Shown here piece after piece: positions 1 to 5,999 of a stretch of DNA of 11,315 nucleotides (its first letter is position 1; every line of letters starts with the position of its first letter). The stretch comes from Micrococcaceae bacterium UBA6021 (GTDB taxonomy: Bacteria; Actinomycetota; Actinomycetes; Actinomycetales; Micrococcaceae). Made by a program: the position numbers and the translations under genes. The stretch spans positions 1,860-13,174 of the forward strand of contig DIZT01000315.1 in the NCBI GenBank assembly GCA_002427975.1, given 5' to 3'. The notes under the pieces are model-generated. The model worked only from the letters and a program-made list of their open reading frames with translations, was not told the origin of the DNA and made no database searches.

Positions 1-117
1 GGAATTATCTGGTTCGCGCTCACGGCCGCCGGTACCGGGGCCATCGTCTACGTCCTGACGGGGCGCGCCACCAAAGCCGCAACCGTCCGGTTCAGCGGGG
101 CCCCGGGCGGCCACTGA
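1..117 (+). CDS. C-terminal end of an unidentified membrane protein (partial)
   Basis: Frame 1 is open from the left edge to a TGA at 115-117 and encodes 38 residues. The first 20 or so (GIIWFALTAAGTGAIVYVLT) form one hydrophobic segment rich in Gly/Ala. A short basic tail follows (GRATKAATVR) and ends in GAPGGH. This looks like the last transmembrane helix of a multi-pass protein with its C-terminus in the cytoplasm. Codon use is GC3-rich like that of the neighbouring genes. The start lies outside the window, so the family cannot be named; a permease or channel is possible. It converges on the csbD-like gene across a gap of about 110 bp in which I see no clear terminator. Confidence 0.6.
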   Translation, partial: GIIWFALTAAGTGAIVYVLTGRATKAATVRFSGAPGGH

Positions 118-226
118 CTATCGGTTGCCCTCTCATGCGCAGCTTCGCCGAGAGCGGTGCAGGTCCGGACGGATCGCTGAGGCCGGGGGGTACTGCAGGG
201 TGTCCCTCTGGCCCCAGCGTTTCCGG

Positions 227-403
227 TCAGTGCTTCTTGAAGGCGTCTTTGATCTTCTCGCCGGCCTGCTTCAGGCCCGCCTTGGTCTGATCGGTCTTGC
301 CTTCGGCTTTCAGGCCTTCGTCACCGGTGGCTTCGCCGGCGGCTTCCTTGCCCTTGCCGCCGACTTTCTCGGCAGCGTGCTTGATCTTGTCACCCAAACC
401 CAT
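227..403 (-). CDS. CsbD family small stress protein
   Basis: A 58-residue ORF begins MGLGDKIKHAAEKVGGKGKE and ends GEKIKDAFKKH. It has the CsbD pattern: very Lys/Glu/Ala/Gly-rich, hydrophilic, no Cys or Trp, an early Gly-Lys-x-Lys-Glu-Ala-Ala-Gly motif (about residues 16-23), a central GDEGLKAEGKTDQ stretch and a C-terminal amphipathic Lys helix. CsbD proteins are small general-stress proteins, known in Bacillus as SigB-controlled; their molecular role is unclear. The start is supported by AGGGGA 6-7 nt upstream of the only in-frame ATG. The gene is monocistronic, with a hairpin-forming leader at 427-451. The family call is good; involvement in a particular stress is only inferred from the family. 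Confidence 0.88.
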   Translation of the reverse strand: MGLGDKIKHAAEKVGGKGKEAAGEATGDEGLKAEGKTDQTKAGLKQAGEKIKDAFKKH

Positions 404-426
404 GATGATTCCCCTATCAATGGACG

Positions 427-451
427 GTCCGCCGGGTCGTCCCGGCAGGAC
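427..451 (-). promoter_or_regulatory. Hairpin in the leader of the csbD-like gene
   Basis: The arms GTCC-GCCGGG (427-436) and CCCGGC-a-GGAC (441-451) pair as a 10-bp stem with one bulged A and a TCGT loop. The hairpin ends about 24 nt upstream of the csbD-like ATG. It could be an mRNA stability or translational element; no U-tract follows, so a terminator is unlikely. The function is inferred. Confidence 0.35.
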
Positions 452-568
452 AACTTCATCGTAAACCCGACTGTCGTCACCGGTCCCGAGTGGTCTGTCT
501 CAGTTTGCCCTTGGCCAGCTTGCGGGGCCCTATGGAACGCTAGCGTCGGACCCTTCTATGTCCCGGCG

Positions 569-890
569 TCAAGCCATGATGCTGTTGAGGCGACGGAAGA
601 GCTGGCGGGCGATGTATCGCTTGAGGCATCGGCGGATTTCGCGGCGGCTCTTTCCCTCGGCAAGTCGTCGTTCGATGTAGGCGCGGGTCTGATCGGTCGT
701 AGACACTGCGGACTTTGGCGATCACATCGAGGGCCTGGTTGAGCTGGCGGTCTCCGTGACGGTTGAGCCGGTGCCTGACAGTGTTGCCGCTGGACGCCGG
801 CAGCGGAGCAGCGCCTGCGAGGGCAGCGAACGCTGCCTCTGAGCGCAGCCGGCCCCTGTGGGAGTAGACGGCCAGGACCGCGGCCGCATT
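569..890 (-). pseudogene. IS110-family transposase C-terminal remnant (frameshifted)
   Basis: Read on the - strand, this is the C-terminal Transposase_20 part of an IS110-type DEDD transposase. It contains SEAAFAALAGAAPLPASSGN, then TVRHRLNRHGDRQLNQALDV. Near 695-697 the frame shifts by one base, and the family sequence resumes in another frame: TRAYIERRLAEGKS, then RREIRRCLKRYIARQLFRRL, ending NSIMA and TGA at 569-571. Removing one C from the GACC run restores a continuous frame. Only about 105 residues remain; the N-terminal RuvC-like DEDD catalytic domain is missing, so the remnant cannot transpose by itself. It is fused in frame to the truncated MFS gene on its right. IS110 elements usually lack clear terminal inverted repeats, and none were found here. 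Confidence 0.85.
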
Positions 891-1745
891 GGCGAGGACG
901 CCGATGCGTTCGATGCCGAGCCCTGCGGCGGCGAACAGGACAGGAAACAGTCCCCACGCCAGGCCGTCGTTGAGGTTGTTCACCATCCCGGCCTGGCTGA
1001 CGGAGGACAGGGACTTGTCCCGGAAGCTCGTCAGGGTAAACACCTCACGGTTGCTCAGCCCGGCCTGGGTTCGTGCGTGGGCCGGGACATGCCGGGCGGC
1101 TTCGGCTTTGGCGTGGTGGTGTGTCTCGCGGACGGTCAGGACCGAGAGTCCGAGGCCGACGGCGATGAAGGCCGCGCCGAGCAGGAAAGGCCCGGGACGC
1201 AGCCCGTAGGTGGAGGCGATGTAGCCGGTGGCCAGGGCGGTGCCTGCGACGCCGAGGTAACCGGCTGCTTCGTTTAGGCCCATTGCCAGGCCGCGGCGTC
1301 CGGGGCCGACGAGGTCCATTTTCATCATCACGGTGGTGGACCAGGTCAGGCCCTGGCTGATGCCCAGCACCACGTTGGCCGCGACGATCCACCCCCAGGA
1401 ATCCGCGAAGATCAGCAGCAGCGGGACCGGGAGGGCGATGAGCCAACCGGCCACGAGGACCGGTTTGCGGCCGTGCCGGTCCGAGAGGGTTCCGGCGAAG
1501 TAGTTGGTGGCGGCTTTCGCCACTCCGAACGCCAGAATGTAGGTCAGGGATGAGGTGTGCTGGTCGAGGTGGAAGACTTTTTCGGCGAGCAGCGGCAGCA
1601 CGGTGCGCTCCTGGCCGAGGGTTCCGCCGACGAGGGCGTTGACGGCAACGAGGAGCATGAACTGGGCCAGGTTCTGCCGCAGGCCCAGTGTGATGGCATC
1701 CCTTTGTCCGGGACGCGGTGGGGAAGAAGTGCTGCCGGATCTCAC
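891..1745 (-). pseudogene. MFS transporter, 3'-truncated by IS110 remnant
   Basis: The first 285 or so residues are a major facilitator transporter. TM1 lies at about 27-45. TM2 is followed by the MFS loop motif GTLSDRHGRK (85-94). TM3 (96-113) and TM4 (118-136) follow, then further helices to about 205, a basic/His-rich central loop (208-245) and TM7 (about 252-275). At residue 285 or so (GIERIGVLA) similarity stops and IS110 transposase sequence begins, so the last four to five helices are missing. The fused frame continues to 540 and gives 401 residues, deceptively close to a full MFS protein. Translation would start at GTG 1743-1745, preceded by GGAG 7 nt upstream. It is the last gene of the sulfur operon, 107 bp after the cstB-like gene and separated from it by a strong hairpin. 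Export of a sulfur oxyanion is a guess from context; the truncated protein is probably inactive. Confidence 0.82.
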
Positions 1746-1785
1746 GGATACGCTCCAGGTGTCAGTACGAGGTGGCGGAGGGCAC

Positions 1786-1825
1786 AGCTTTGGCGGCGGC
1801 CGGGTTCCGTGCCGCCGCCAAGGCT
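1786..1825 (-). terminator. Strong GC hairpin after the cstB-like gene
   Basis: The arms AGC-T-TTGGCGGCGGC (1786-1800) and GCCGCCGCCAA-G-GCT (1811-1825) form a 15-bp stem with one G-T wobble and a 10-nt loop. The hairpin lies 28 bp past the cstB-like stop codon and 41 bp before the GTG of the MFS gene. No U-run follows, so it is either a GC-type actinobacterial terminator/attenuator or an mRNA-stabilising processing stem that lowers expression of the MFS gene. Confidence 0.5.
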
Positions 1826-1852
1826 TTCATCCAGGGCTGGTGCTGCTTGTGT

Positions 1853-3262
1853 TTAGTTGCTGGACACGGCTTCGCGTGCCTGCTGCCAGGCCGTCCAGGC
1901 GGCGTAGCTGCCATCGAGTTCCACGACGTCGTATCCGGCGCGGCGCAGGGCGCTGGCGGCTACGGAGTTCCGGACCCCGGACTGGCAGTAGGTCACGATG
2001 GTGCCTTCTGTGGGCAGTTCGTCCAGGTGCCACATGACGCGGCCTCCGCTGAGCTGGTGGGATCCGGGGATGTGCCCGGCCGTGTGCTCGGTGCGGTTGC
2101 GGACGTCCAGCACCATGGCCGCATCGAAGCCGGCCAGGTCCGCTGGCGGGATCAGCTTGGGCGTGAACGGGGGGAGTCCCTCGATGCTGGTGACGTAGCC
2201 GGCGACGTTGTCGATGCCGACGCGGACGAGGTGGTCCCACATCTCCTGCGCCTGTTCCTGGTCAGCGGCCAGGAGCACCAGCGGGTTCTTGTCGGTTTCG
2301 GGGTTCACGATCCAGGCGCCGTAGCTGGCCACCGACTTGCCGGCCGGAACGTTCAGGGAACCGGCGACGGTGCCTTCGTGAACTTCCGCATTGGGGCGGG
2401 TGTCGATGAAGGTGACGTTGGCCTCGGCGAGGTCCTTGGCGACGCCGGCGGGATCCAGCTCAGCCAGCGGGGTGCGTTCGCCCATGACCGCCGGGCCTTC
2501 ACGGTTTTCGCGCTTCATCCGGCCAAAGTAGGCATGCGCGTCGGGCTGGCCGTCGAGGAGTTCGTCGATGAAGCCCTGCTCATCGTTCGCGGCGAGGTAG
2601 GGACCCCACCAGGCGTAGAGGCGCTCATAACCAACCGTCGATGACGGGACGGCACCAAGGGCCTTGCCGCAGGCGCTGCCGGCCCCGTGGGCCGGGTGGA
2701 CCTGGACGTAGTCCGGCAGGGTCAGGAACTTATCCCGCAGGCTGGCGAACAACTGCTTCGCTCCGACGAAGCGGGTGTCGACGCCGCCGGCGGCTTCGTC
2801 GAGCAGGTCGGGGCGTCCCAGGTCCCCGGAGAAGACGAAGTCGCCGGAGAGCAGGTAGCCGGGCTGGTCGCTGAATGCGCCGTCGGTGACCAGGAAGGAC
2901 AGGTGCTCCGGGGTATGTCCCGGGGTGTGGACGGCCTGGATGCTGATGTTGCCGACGGTGATCTTGTCACCGTCGTAAAGGCGTTCGCCGTCGAATTCGT
3001 ACTGCCAGTCCGGCCCGCCTTCACCGGAGACGTAGATTTTCGCGCCGGTGGCGGCAGCGAGTTCGCGGGTGCCGGAGAGGTAGTCGGCGTGGATGTGGGT
3101 TTCGGTGACGGCCACGATCTGCATGCCGCTCTTCTCGGCCAAGTCCTGGTAAACGGCGATGTCGCGGCGGCCGTCGACAACGACGGCCGTGCCGTTGGCC
3201 TGGCAGCCGATCAGGTAGCTGGCCTGGGCAAGATCCTCGTCGTAAATACGCTCGATAAGCAT
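1853..3262 (-). CDS. cstB: CstB-like persulfide dioxygenase / pseudo-rhodanese / rhodanese fusion
   Basis: The protein has 469 residues and three parts. (1) Residues 1-245 are a metallo-beta-lactamase-fold persulfide dioxygenase. THIHADYLSG (55-64), VHTPGH (111-116) and SGDFVF (139-144) supply the expected Fe(II) triad H56, H116 and D141, as in ETHE1. (2) Residues 265-365 are a rhodanese fold (FIDTRPNAEVHEG) whose catalytic position reads LLAADQEQ with no Cys, so it is a pseudo-rhodanese. (3) Residues 380-462 are an active rhodanese with CQSGVR (C426). Another Cys, C198 in GSACGK, sits where S. aureus CstB has its second functional Cys. CstB oxidises low-molecular-weight persulfide to sulfite and, with its rhodanese, makes thiosulfate in the cytoplasm. 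The ATG start has AAGGAG 8 nt upstream. The gene has its own operator-containing promoter at 3311-3339. The architecture is diagnostic; the substrate is inferred from the family. Confidence 0.93.
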   Translation of the reverse strand: MLIERIYDEDLAQASYLIGCQANGTAVVVDGRRDIAVYQDLAEKSGMQIVAVTETHIHADYLSGTRELAAATGAKIYVSGEGGPDWQYEFDGERLYDGDKITVGNISIQAVHTPGHTPEHLSFLVTDGAFSDQPGYLLSGDFVFSGDLGRPDLLDEAAGGVDTRFVGAKQLFASLRDKFLTLPDYVQVHPAHGAGSACGKALGAVPSSTVGYERLYAWWGPYLAANDEQGFIDELLDGQPDAHAYFGRMKRENREGPAVMGERTPLAELDPAGVAKDLAEANVTFIDTRPNAEVHEGTVAGSLNVPAGKSVASYGAWIVNPETDKNPLVLLAADQEQAQEMWDHLVRVGIDNVAGYVTSIEGLPPFTPKLIPPADLAGFDAAMVLDVRNRTEHTAGHIPGSHQLSGGRVMWHLDELPTEGTIVTYCQSGVRNSVAASALRRAGYDVVELDGSYAAWTAWQQAREAVSSN

Positions 3263-3310
3263 CTGGCGCTCTCCTTCGTGAGGGGAAGTTAGGTGTTTGT
3301 TCTTGTACTA

Positions 3311-3339
3311 ATTCTAATACCCCTGGGGGTATACGGCAA
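3311..3339 (-). promoter_or_regulatory. Predicted promoter of the cstB-like gene with CstR-type operator in the spacer
   Basis: On the - strand a -35-like TTGCCG (3339-3334) is followed after exactly 17 bp by a -10-like TAGAAT (3316-3311). The spacer is filled by the perfect palindrome ATACCCC-TG-GGGGTAT (3317-3332). This is the G/C-tract operator type of the CsoR/CstR family and matches the three sites upstream of the repressor gene. A repressor bound here would cover the spacer and compete directly with RNA polymerase. About 48 nt of leader then precede the start codon. Confidence 0.75.
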
Positions 3340-3373
3340 TGAGGGGTGTGCCACTCTGTTGGGGCTGCGGGTG

Positions 3374-3736
3374 TTAGGGGTGTTGCGGTGCGGCGTCGGC
3401 CCGGAGTTCGTTCATGTCCAGGTTCTTCACGGCCTGGATGACTTCTTCGAGTCCTGTGGCGTTGAGTGCTCCGGGCTGGGAGAAGACCAGCATTTTGTCC
3501 TTGAACGCCATGAGGGTGGGAATGGAGGTGATGCTGGCCGCCGCGGCGAGGGCCTGTTCGGCTTCAGTGTCGACCTTGGTGAACGTGATGTCCGGGTGCC
3601 GTTCGGCGGCGGCGCCGTAGGTGGGGGCGAACATGCGGCAAGGGCCACACCAAGCTGCCCAGAAATCAACGAAGACGATGTCGTTGTCCTCCAGGGTTTC
3701 AGCGAAGTTCTGTTCCGTGATGTCGATGGTTGCCAT
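3374..3736 (-). CDS. trxA: Thioredoxin
   Basis: A 120-residue single-domain thioredoxin. FVDFWAAWCGPCRMFAPTY carries the redox pair C30/C33 in the classical WCGPC motif. SIPTLMAF (71-78) holds the cis-proline P73. TKVDTEAE is the usual beta-strand/turn before it. The length is typical of TrxA, with a short polar C-terminal tail (ADAAPQHP). No signal peptide is present, so it is cytoplasmic. AAGGA stands 5 nt before the ATG. Inside an operon of rhodaneses and a persulfide dioxygenase it probably acts as persulfide acceptor or reductant, releasing sulfide from rhodanese-SSH or recycling oxidised thiols. That role is inferred from context; the fold assignment is firm. The next gene starts 111 bp away behind its own promoter. 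Confidence 0.93.
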   Translation of the reverse strand: MATIDITEQNFAETLEDNDIVFVDFWAAWCGPCRMFAPTYGAAAERHPDITFTKVDTEAEQALAAAASITSIPTLMAFKDKMLVFSQPGALNATGLEEVIQAVKNLDMNELRADAAPQHP

Positions 3737-3800
3737 GAATCCTTCATGTCCTTCCGGTGCTGGGTAAAGCCAATATGTGGTCCTGCCCTTTGTCGGTTGG

Positions 3801-4098
3801 TCAGGTGGTGGGGGAGCCCTGCGCGGGTCCAGGCGATCATGCCGCCGGCCATGGTGTCCGCGGAAAAGCCGGCCCCGTTCAGTGCCTCGGCGACGCGGGC
3901 GGAGCGGTTGCCGCTGCGGCAGACCGCGATCACGGGCACTGTGGGGTCCAGCTCGGACAGTCGTGCCTGCAGCTGCCCCATGGGGTTATGCAACGCTCCC
4001 GGGATCATGCCTTCGGCGACTTCAAAGTCCTCGCGGACATCGAGGACTCGGGCCGTGGAGCGGCGCTGGTCGGCTTCGTTGATGCTGATTTCAGCCAT
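3801..4098 (-). CDS. Single-domain rhodanese, apparent stop loss by one-base insertion
   Basis: A GlpE-type single rhodanese domain: VLDVREDFEVAEGMIPGALH (18-37), the active loop VCRSGNRS with catalytic C60, and the C-terminal GGMIAWTRAGLP (85-96). It would carry persulfide sulfur on C60 in the cytoplasm. ATG has AAGGAG 6-7 nt upstream and lies 33 bp after the preceding rhodanese stop. As written, the frame does not stop after GLP but runs on to 3427 (223 codons), overlapping the thioredoxin gene with low-complexity Pro/Ser/Arg sequence unlike any rhodanese. Removing one base of the five-G run at 3810-3814 (CCCCC on the coding strand) would give GLPTT followed by TGA at 3801-3803, the normal length of about 98 residues. 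I give the end of that corrected gene; either a real frameshift or a sequence error would produce this. Confidence 0.82.
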
Positions 4099-4131
4099 TG
4101 GTTTCTCCTTCGAGTAGTGCAGCTGTTGTTC

Positions 4132-4473
4132 TTAGCGGACGGGTTCGCCGGCCTGGCGCCAGGCGCCCATGCCGCCGCGCAGGGAATACGCCTCATAGCC
4201 CTTTTCAGCGAGCATCCGGGCGGCGGAAGCGGATCGGACTCCGGACTGGCACATGGCTATCACGGGCCGGGTCTTCTGGATGCCGGTCGTGCTGCTCTGG
4301 AGCCTGTCCAGCGGGACATGCTTGGCCTGCGGGGCCCGTCCGGAGCGCCATTCCTGGACGGTGCGAACGTCGATCAGGGCGGCACCGGAGGCCAGGAGTT
4401 CCTTCGCCTCAGCGACGGATACCTTCTTGTAGGGCTTGCTGAAGGCCTTCTTCAGGGAGCTGATGAGTCCCAT
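4132..4473 (-). CDS. Single-domain rhodanese sulfurtransferase
   Basis: A 113-residue rhodanese. A basic amphipathic N-terminal extension (MGLISSLKKAFSKPYKKVSV) precedes the domain. ALIDVRTVQEWRSGRAPQAK holds the CH2A-type strand, VIAMCQSGVRS is the active-site loop with C75, and LRGGMGAWRQAG closes the domain (98-109). It transfers persulfide sulfur in the cytoplasm. The Lys-rich N-terminus could sit at the membrane surface close to the TauE-type exporter encoded just before it (inference). The start ATG is preceded by AAAGGAG, 6-7 nt away. The gap to the TauE stop is 33 bp and to the next rhodanese 33 bp, so all are probably on one transcript. The active loop CQSGVR is the same as in the rhodanese of the CstB-like protein, while the next rhodanese has CRSGNR, suggesting different partners. 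Confidence 0.92.
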   Translation of the reverse strand: MGLISSLKKAFSKPYKKVSVAEAKELLASGAALIDVRTVQEWRSGRAPQAKHVPLDRLQSSTTGIQKTRPVIAMCQSGVRSASAARMLAEKGYEAYSLRGGMGAWRQAGEPVR

Positions 4474-4506
4474 GATGTTCTCCTTTGTTTCGGCAGGGTG
4501 GGTTTT

Positions 4507-5265
4507 TCAGGCGGTAACGGTGCCCGCAGTGACCCAGGCTGCGACGGCAAAGATGAGCACGGCGAACGAGATGCGGATGTGCTTGTCGTTGAGGTGGCGG
4601 GCGAGCCGGGCAGCGAAGAGGGATCCGAGGATCGCAGGGACCGCGAAGGACAGGACGCTGGGCCAGTCGATGGTAAATCCGGTGGCGTGGGCACCGAAGC
4701 CAGCGGCCGAATTGATCACGATGATGGCCAGGGATGACCCAACGGCTTGTTTCATCCGCAGGCCCAGAAACAGTGTGAGGGCCGGGGTGATCAGGAACCC
4801 CCCGCCTACACCCAGCAGTCCCGTGAGGAACCCGACGAGGACACCTGCCCCCACGGCCTTGGGGGCACAGGAGCGGAAGGAGCGGTTGGGCCCGGTGCTG
4901 CACGAACCCTCCGTTTCCGTGGTCCGCATGAGCATCCGGATCCCCGCGATCACCATGATCACGGCGAAGGCGAGCATCAGGATGTTTGGATCCAGCAGTC
5001 GGCCTACTGCAGTCCCGCCCCACGCTGCGGGGATGCCAGCGGCACCTACAATCAGGACCACGGGCCAGTTGATGCCATCGCGCAGCCGCGGGATCAGCGC
5101 TGCCAGGGAGGAGATGCCCACCACCAGAAGGGAGGTGGGGATGGCCTCCGCCGGGCTCATGCCCACGCCGTAGACCAGGGCGGGGACGGCGATGATCGAG
5201 CCGCCGCCGCCGACTACACCGAGAACGATCCCGACGAAGAGCCCCAGTGACAGGGCCGCGATCAT
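4507..5265 (-). CDS. tauE: TauE/SafE-family sulfite/organosulfur exporter
   Basis: A 252-residue polytopic membrane protein with the internal duplication of TauE/SafE (DUF81). The N-terminal half begins GLFVGIVLGVVGGGGSIIAV (8-27) and the second half repeats it as GFLTGLLGVGGGFLITPALT (145-164). About eight hydrophobic helices are seen; PTSLLVVGISSLAA and GSSLAIIVINSAAG are the matching second helices. The loop of about 115-136 carries two Cys (C122, C133). The family moves sulfite, thiosulfate, sulfoacetate and similar anions. In cst-type operons it is taken to export sulfite/thiosulfate made by CstB. The ATG overlaps the TGA of the preceding rhodanese gene (ATGA, 5262-5265), showing translational coupling. 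The frame is also open further upstream, but that stretch is the shadow of the rhodanese gene. Confidence 0.92.
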   Translation of the reverse strand: MIAALSLGLFVGIVLGVVGGGGSIIAVPALVYGVGMSPAEAIPTSLLVVGISSLAALIPRLRDGINWPVVLIVGAAGIPAAWGGTAVGRLLDPNILMLAFAVIMVIAGIRMLMRTTETEGSCSTGPNRSFRSCAPKAVGAGVLVGFLTGLLGVGGGFLITPALTLFLGLRMKQAVGSSLAIIVINSAAGFGAHATGFTIDWPSVLSFAVPAILGSLFAARLARHLNDKHIRISFAVLIFAVAAWVTAGTVTA

Positions 5266-5873
5266 GCTGCCGGGCTCTGCTTGGCTTCGGCCACCGGGAG
5301 CTGCAGGATGGCGCTTTCGCGGGTGGGTTCCTTGGCGGACCGGTTCCACGGCATCGCCGAGATGGCTTGGCCCATGGCACAGGTGTTGGTGGCCGCGGAG
5401 AAGGTTAGGCCTGCCCCGATGACGCCGGCAAGCGTCCGGATCTTGGGGGAGACGAACTTCCCGCCGGCCAGTCCCAGAACCACCAGGGACCCTGCGGCGA
5501 GGCGGACCTGGCGCTCCAGGTCCCAGCGGTCCTTGCCCTTGACGACATCGCCACCGGCGGCAGCGAATCCGGGCACGCCGCCGGTCAGAACGTAGGCCGT
5601 GTCGATACCGGACTTGGCGAGGCGCTGGCGGGCCTGTTCTGCCCGGGCGCCGGACTGGCATAGCAGCACGACGCGGCTGCCCAGGCGGGCAGCCAGTTCA
5701 TCGGTGTGCTCGGAGAGCAGCGGCAGCGGGACGTTATAGGAGCCGCGGATATGCATGGACTCGAACTCAGCAGCAGAGCGCACGTCGATGACCACAAGGT
5801 CCTGATGCTCGTCGGTCCAGCTGCGCAGGGTTTCCGGAGCGAGGGCGGAAATGGCGGTAAAGGGGGACGTCAT
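5262..5873 (-). CDS. Rhodanese with YgaP-like (DUF2892) membrane domain
   Basis: A 203-residue protein. The rhodanese domain covers about residues 12-108: VVIDVRSAAEFESMHIRGSY, the active loop LLCQSGARAEQ with C72, and VLTGGVPGFAAAG. A DUF2892 membrane part follows (116-178), with LERQVRLAAGSLVVLGLAGG, then VIGAGLTFSAATNTCAMG (C165) and the hallmark MPWNR ending. The E. coli relative YgaP is an inner-membrane sulfurtransferase. A polar tail of about 25 residues follows. GAGAGG-type SD (GAGAGG then CCCGCC) precedes the ATG at 5871-5873. The same frame extends to a GTG at 5984, but that would translate the operator region and is rejected. It is the first gene of the operon, 126 bp from the divergent repressor, and probably passes sulfur at the membrane, next to TauE. 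Confidence 0.9.
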   Translation of the reverse strand: MTSPFTAISALAPETLRSWTDEHQDLVVIDVRSAAEFESMHIRGSYNVPLPLLSEHTDELAARLGSRVVLLCQSGARAEQARQRLAKSGIDTAYVLTGGVPGFAAAGGDVVKGKDRWDLERQVRLAAGSLVVLGLAGGKFVSPKIRTLAGVIGAGLTFSAATNTCAMGQAISAMPWNRSAKEPTRESAILQLPVAEAKQSPAA

Positions 5874-5903
5874 GGCGGGCCTCTCGACAGGGGTCGTTGG
5901 TGG

Positions 5904-5961
5904 ATACCCCACCGAGTATGGCAGATACCCATGGGGGTATGCAAAACACCCTAGGGGGTAT
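5904..5961. promoter_or_regulatory. Three phased CsoR/CstR-type operators in the divergent promoter region
   Basis: Three 16-bp sites of the form ATACCCC-NN-GGGGTAT are present. Site A, 5904-5919, is ATACCCC-AC-CGAGTAT. Site B, 5925-5940, is ATACCCA-TG-GGGGTAT. Site C, 5946-5961, is ACACCCT-AG-GGGGTAT. Their starts are exactly 21 bp apart, two helical turns, so bound tetramers would lie on one face. Site B is the best match, and all resemble the perfect site at 3317-3332. G-tract dyads flanked by A/T are the known operator type of the CsoR family. The array lies between the repressor and the rhodanese gene and can control both. Confidence 0.78.
5915..5944 (-). promoter_or_regulatory. Predicted promoter of the sulfur operon
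   Basis: On the - strand TTGCAT (5944-5939), an 18-bp spacer and CATACT (5920-5915) preceded by TGC form a plausible extended -10 promoter. The spacer contains most of operator B and the -10 overlaps operator A. The leader to the ATG at 5873 would be about 35 nt. The match to the vegetative consensus is moderate. For the divergent repressor gene only a -10-like TATATT (5959-5964) is seen, overlapping operator C. Confidence 0.45.
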
Positions 5962-5999
5962 ATTGTCGATAACAAGACATCCACGCCTTTGGAGACTTA

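Noticed and set aside
125..742. 205-codon + strand frame across the csbD-like gene
   Set aside because: It covers the CsbD gene and the IS110 remnant in antisense, and the sequence has no family features.
540..1745. A complete 401-residue MFS transporter
   Set aside because: The last 115 residues are IS110 transposase and frameshifted debris, so the transporter is truncated.
1718..2644. Long + strand open frame opposite the cstB-like gene (308 codons)
   Set aside because: It is antisense to a clearly conserved three-domain protein. The composition is typical of high-GC shadow frames and no domain or SD is visible.
3757..4737. Long + strand open frame opposite rhodaneses and TauE (326 codons)
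   Set aside because: It is antisense to three recognised genes, Gly/Asp-rich without any motif, and has no SD.
5904..5961. CRISPR-like repeat array
   Set aside because: Three 16-bp dyads with 5-bp gaps and no unique spacers; they are operators.
5874..5984. Upstream GTG start of the membrane rhodanese gene at 5984
   Set aside because: It would translate the operator array and promoter. The ATG at 5873 has an SD site and starts just before the rhodanese fold.
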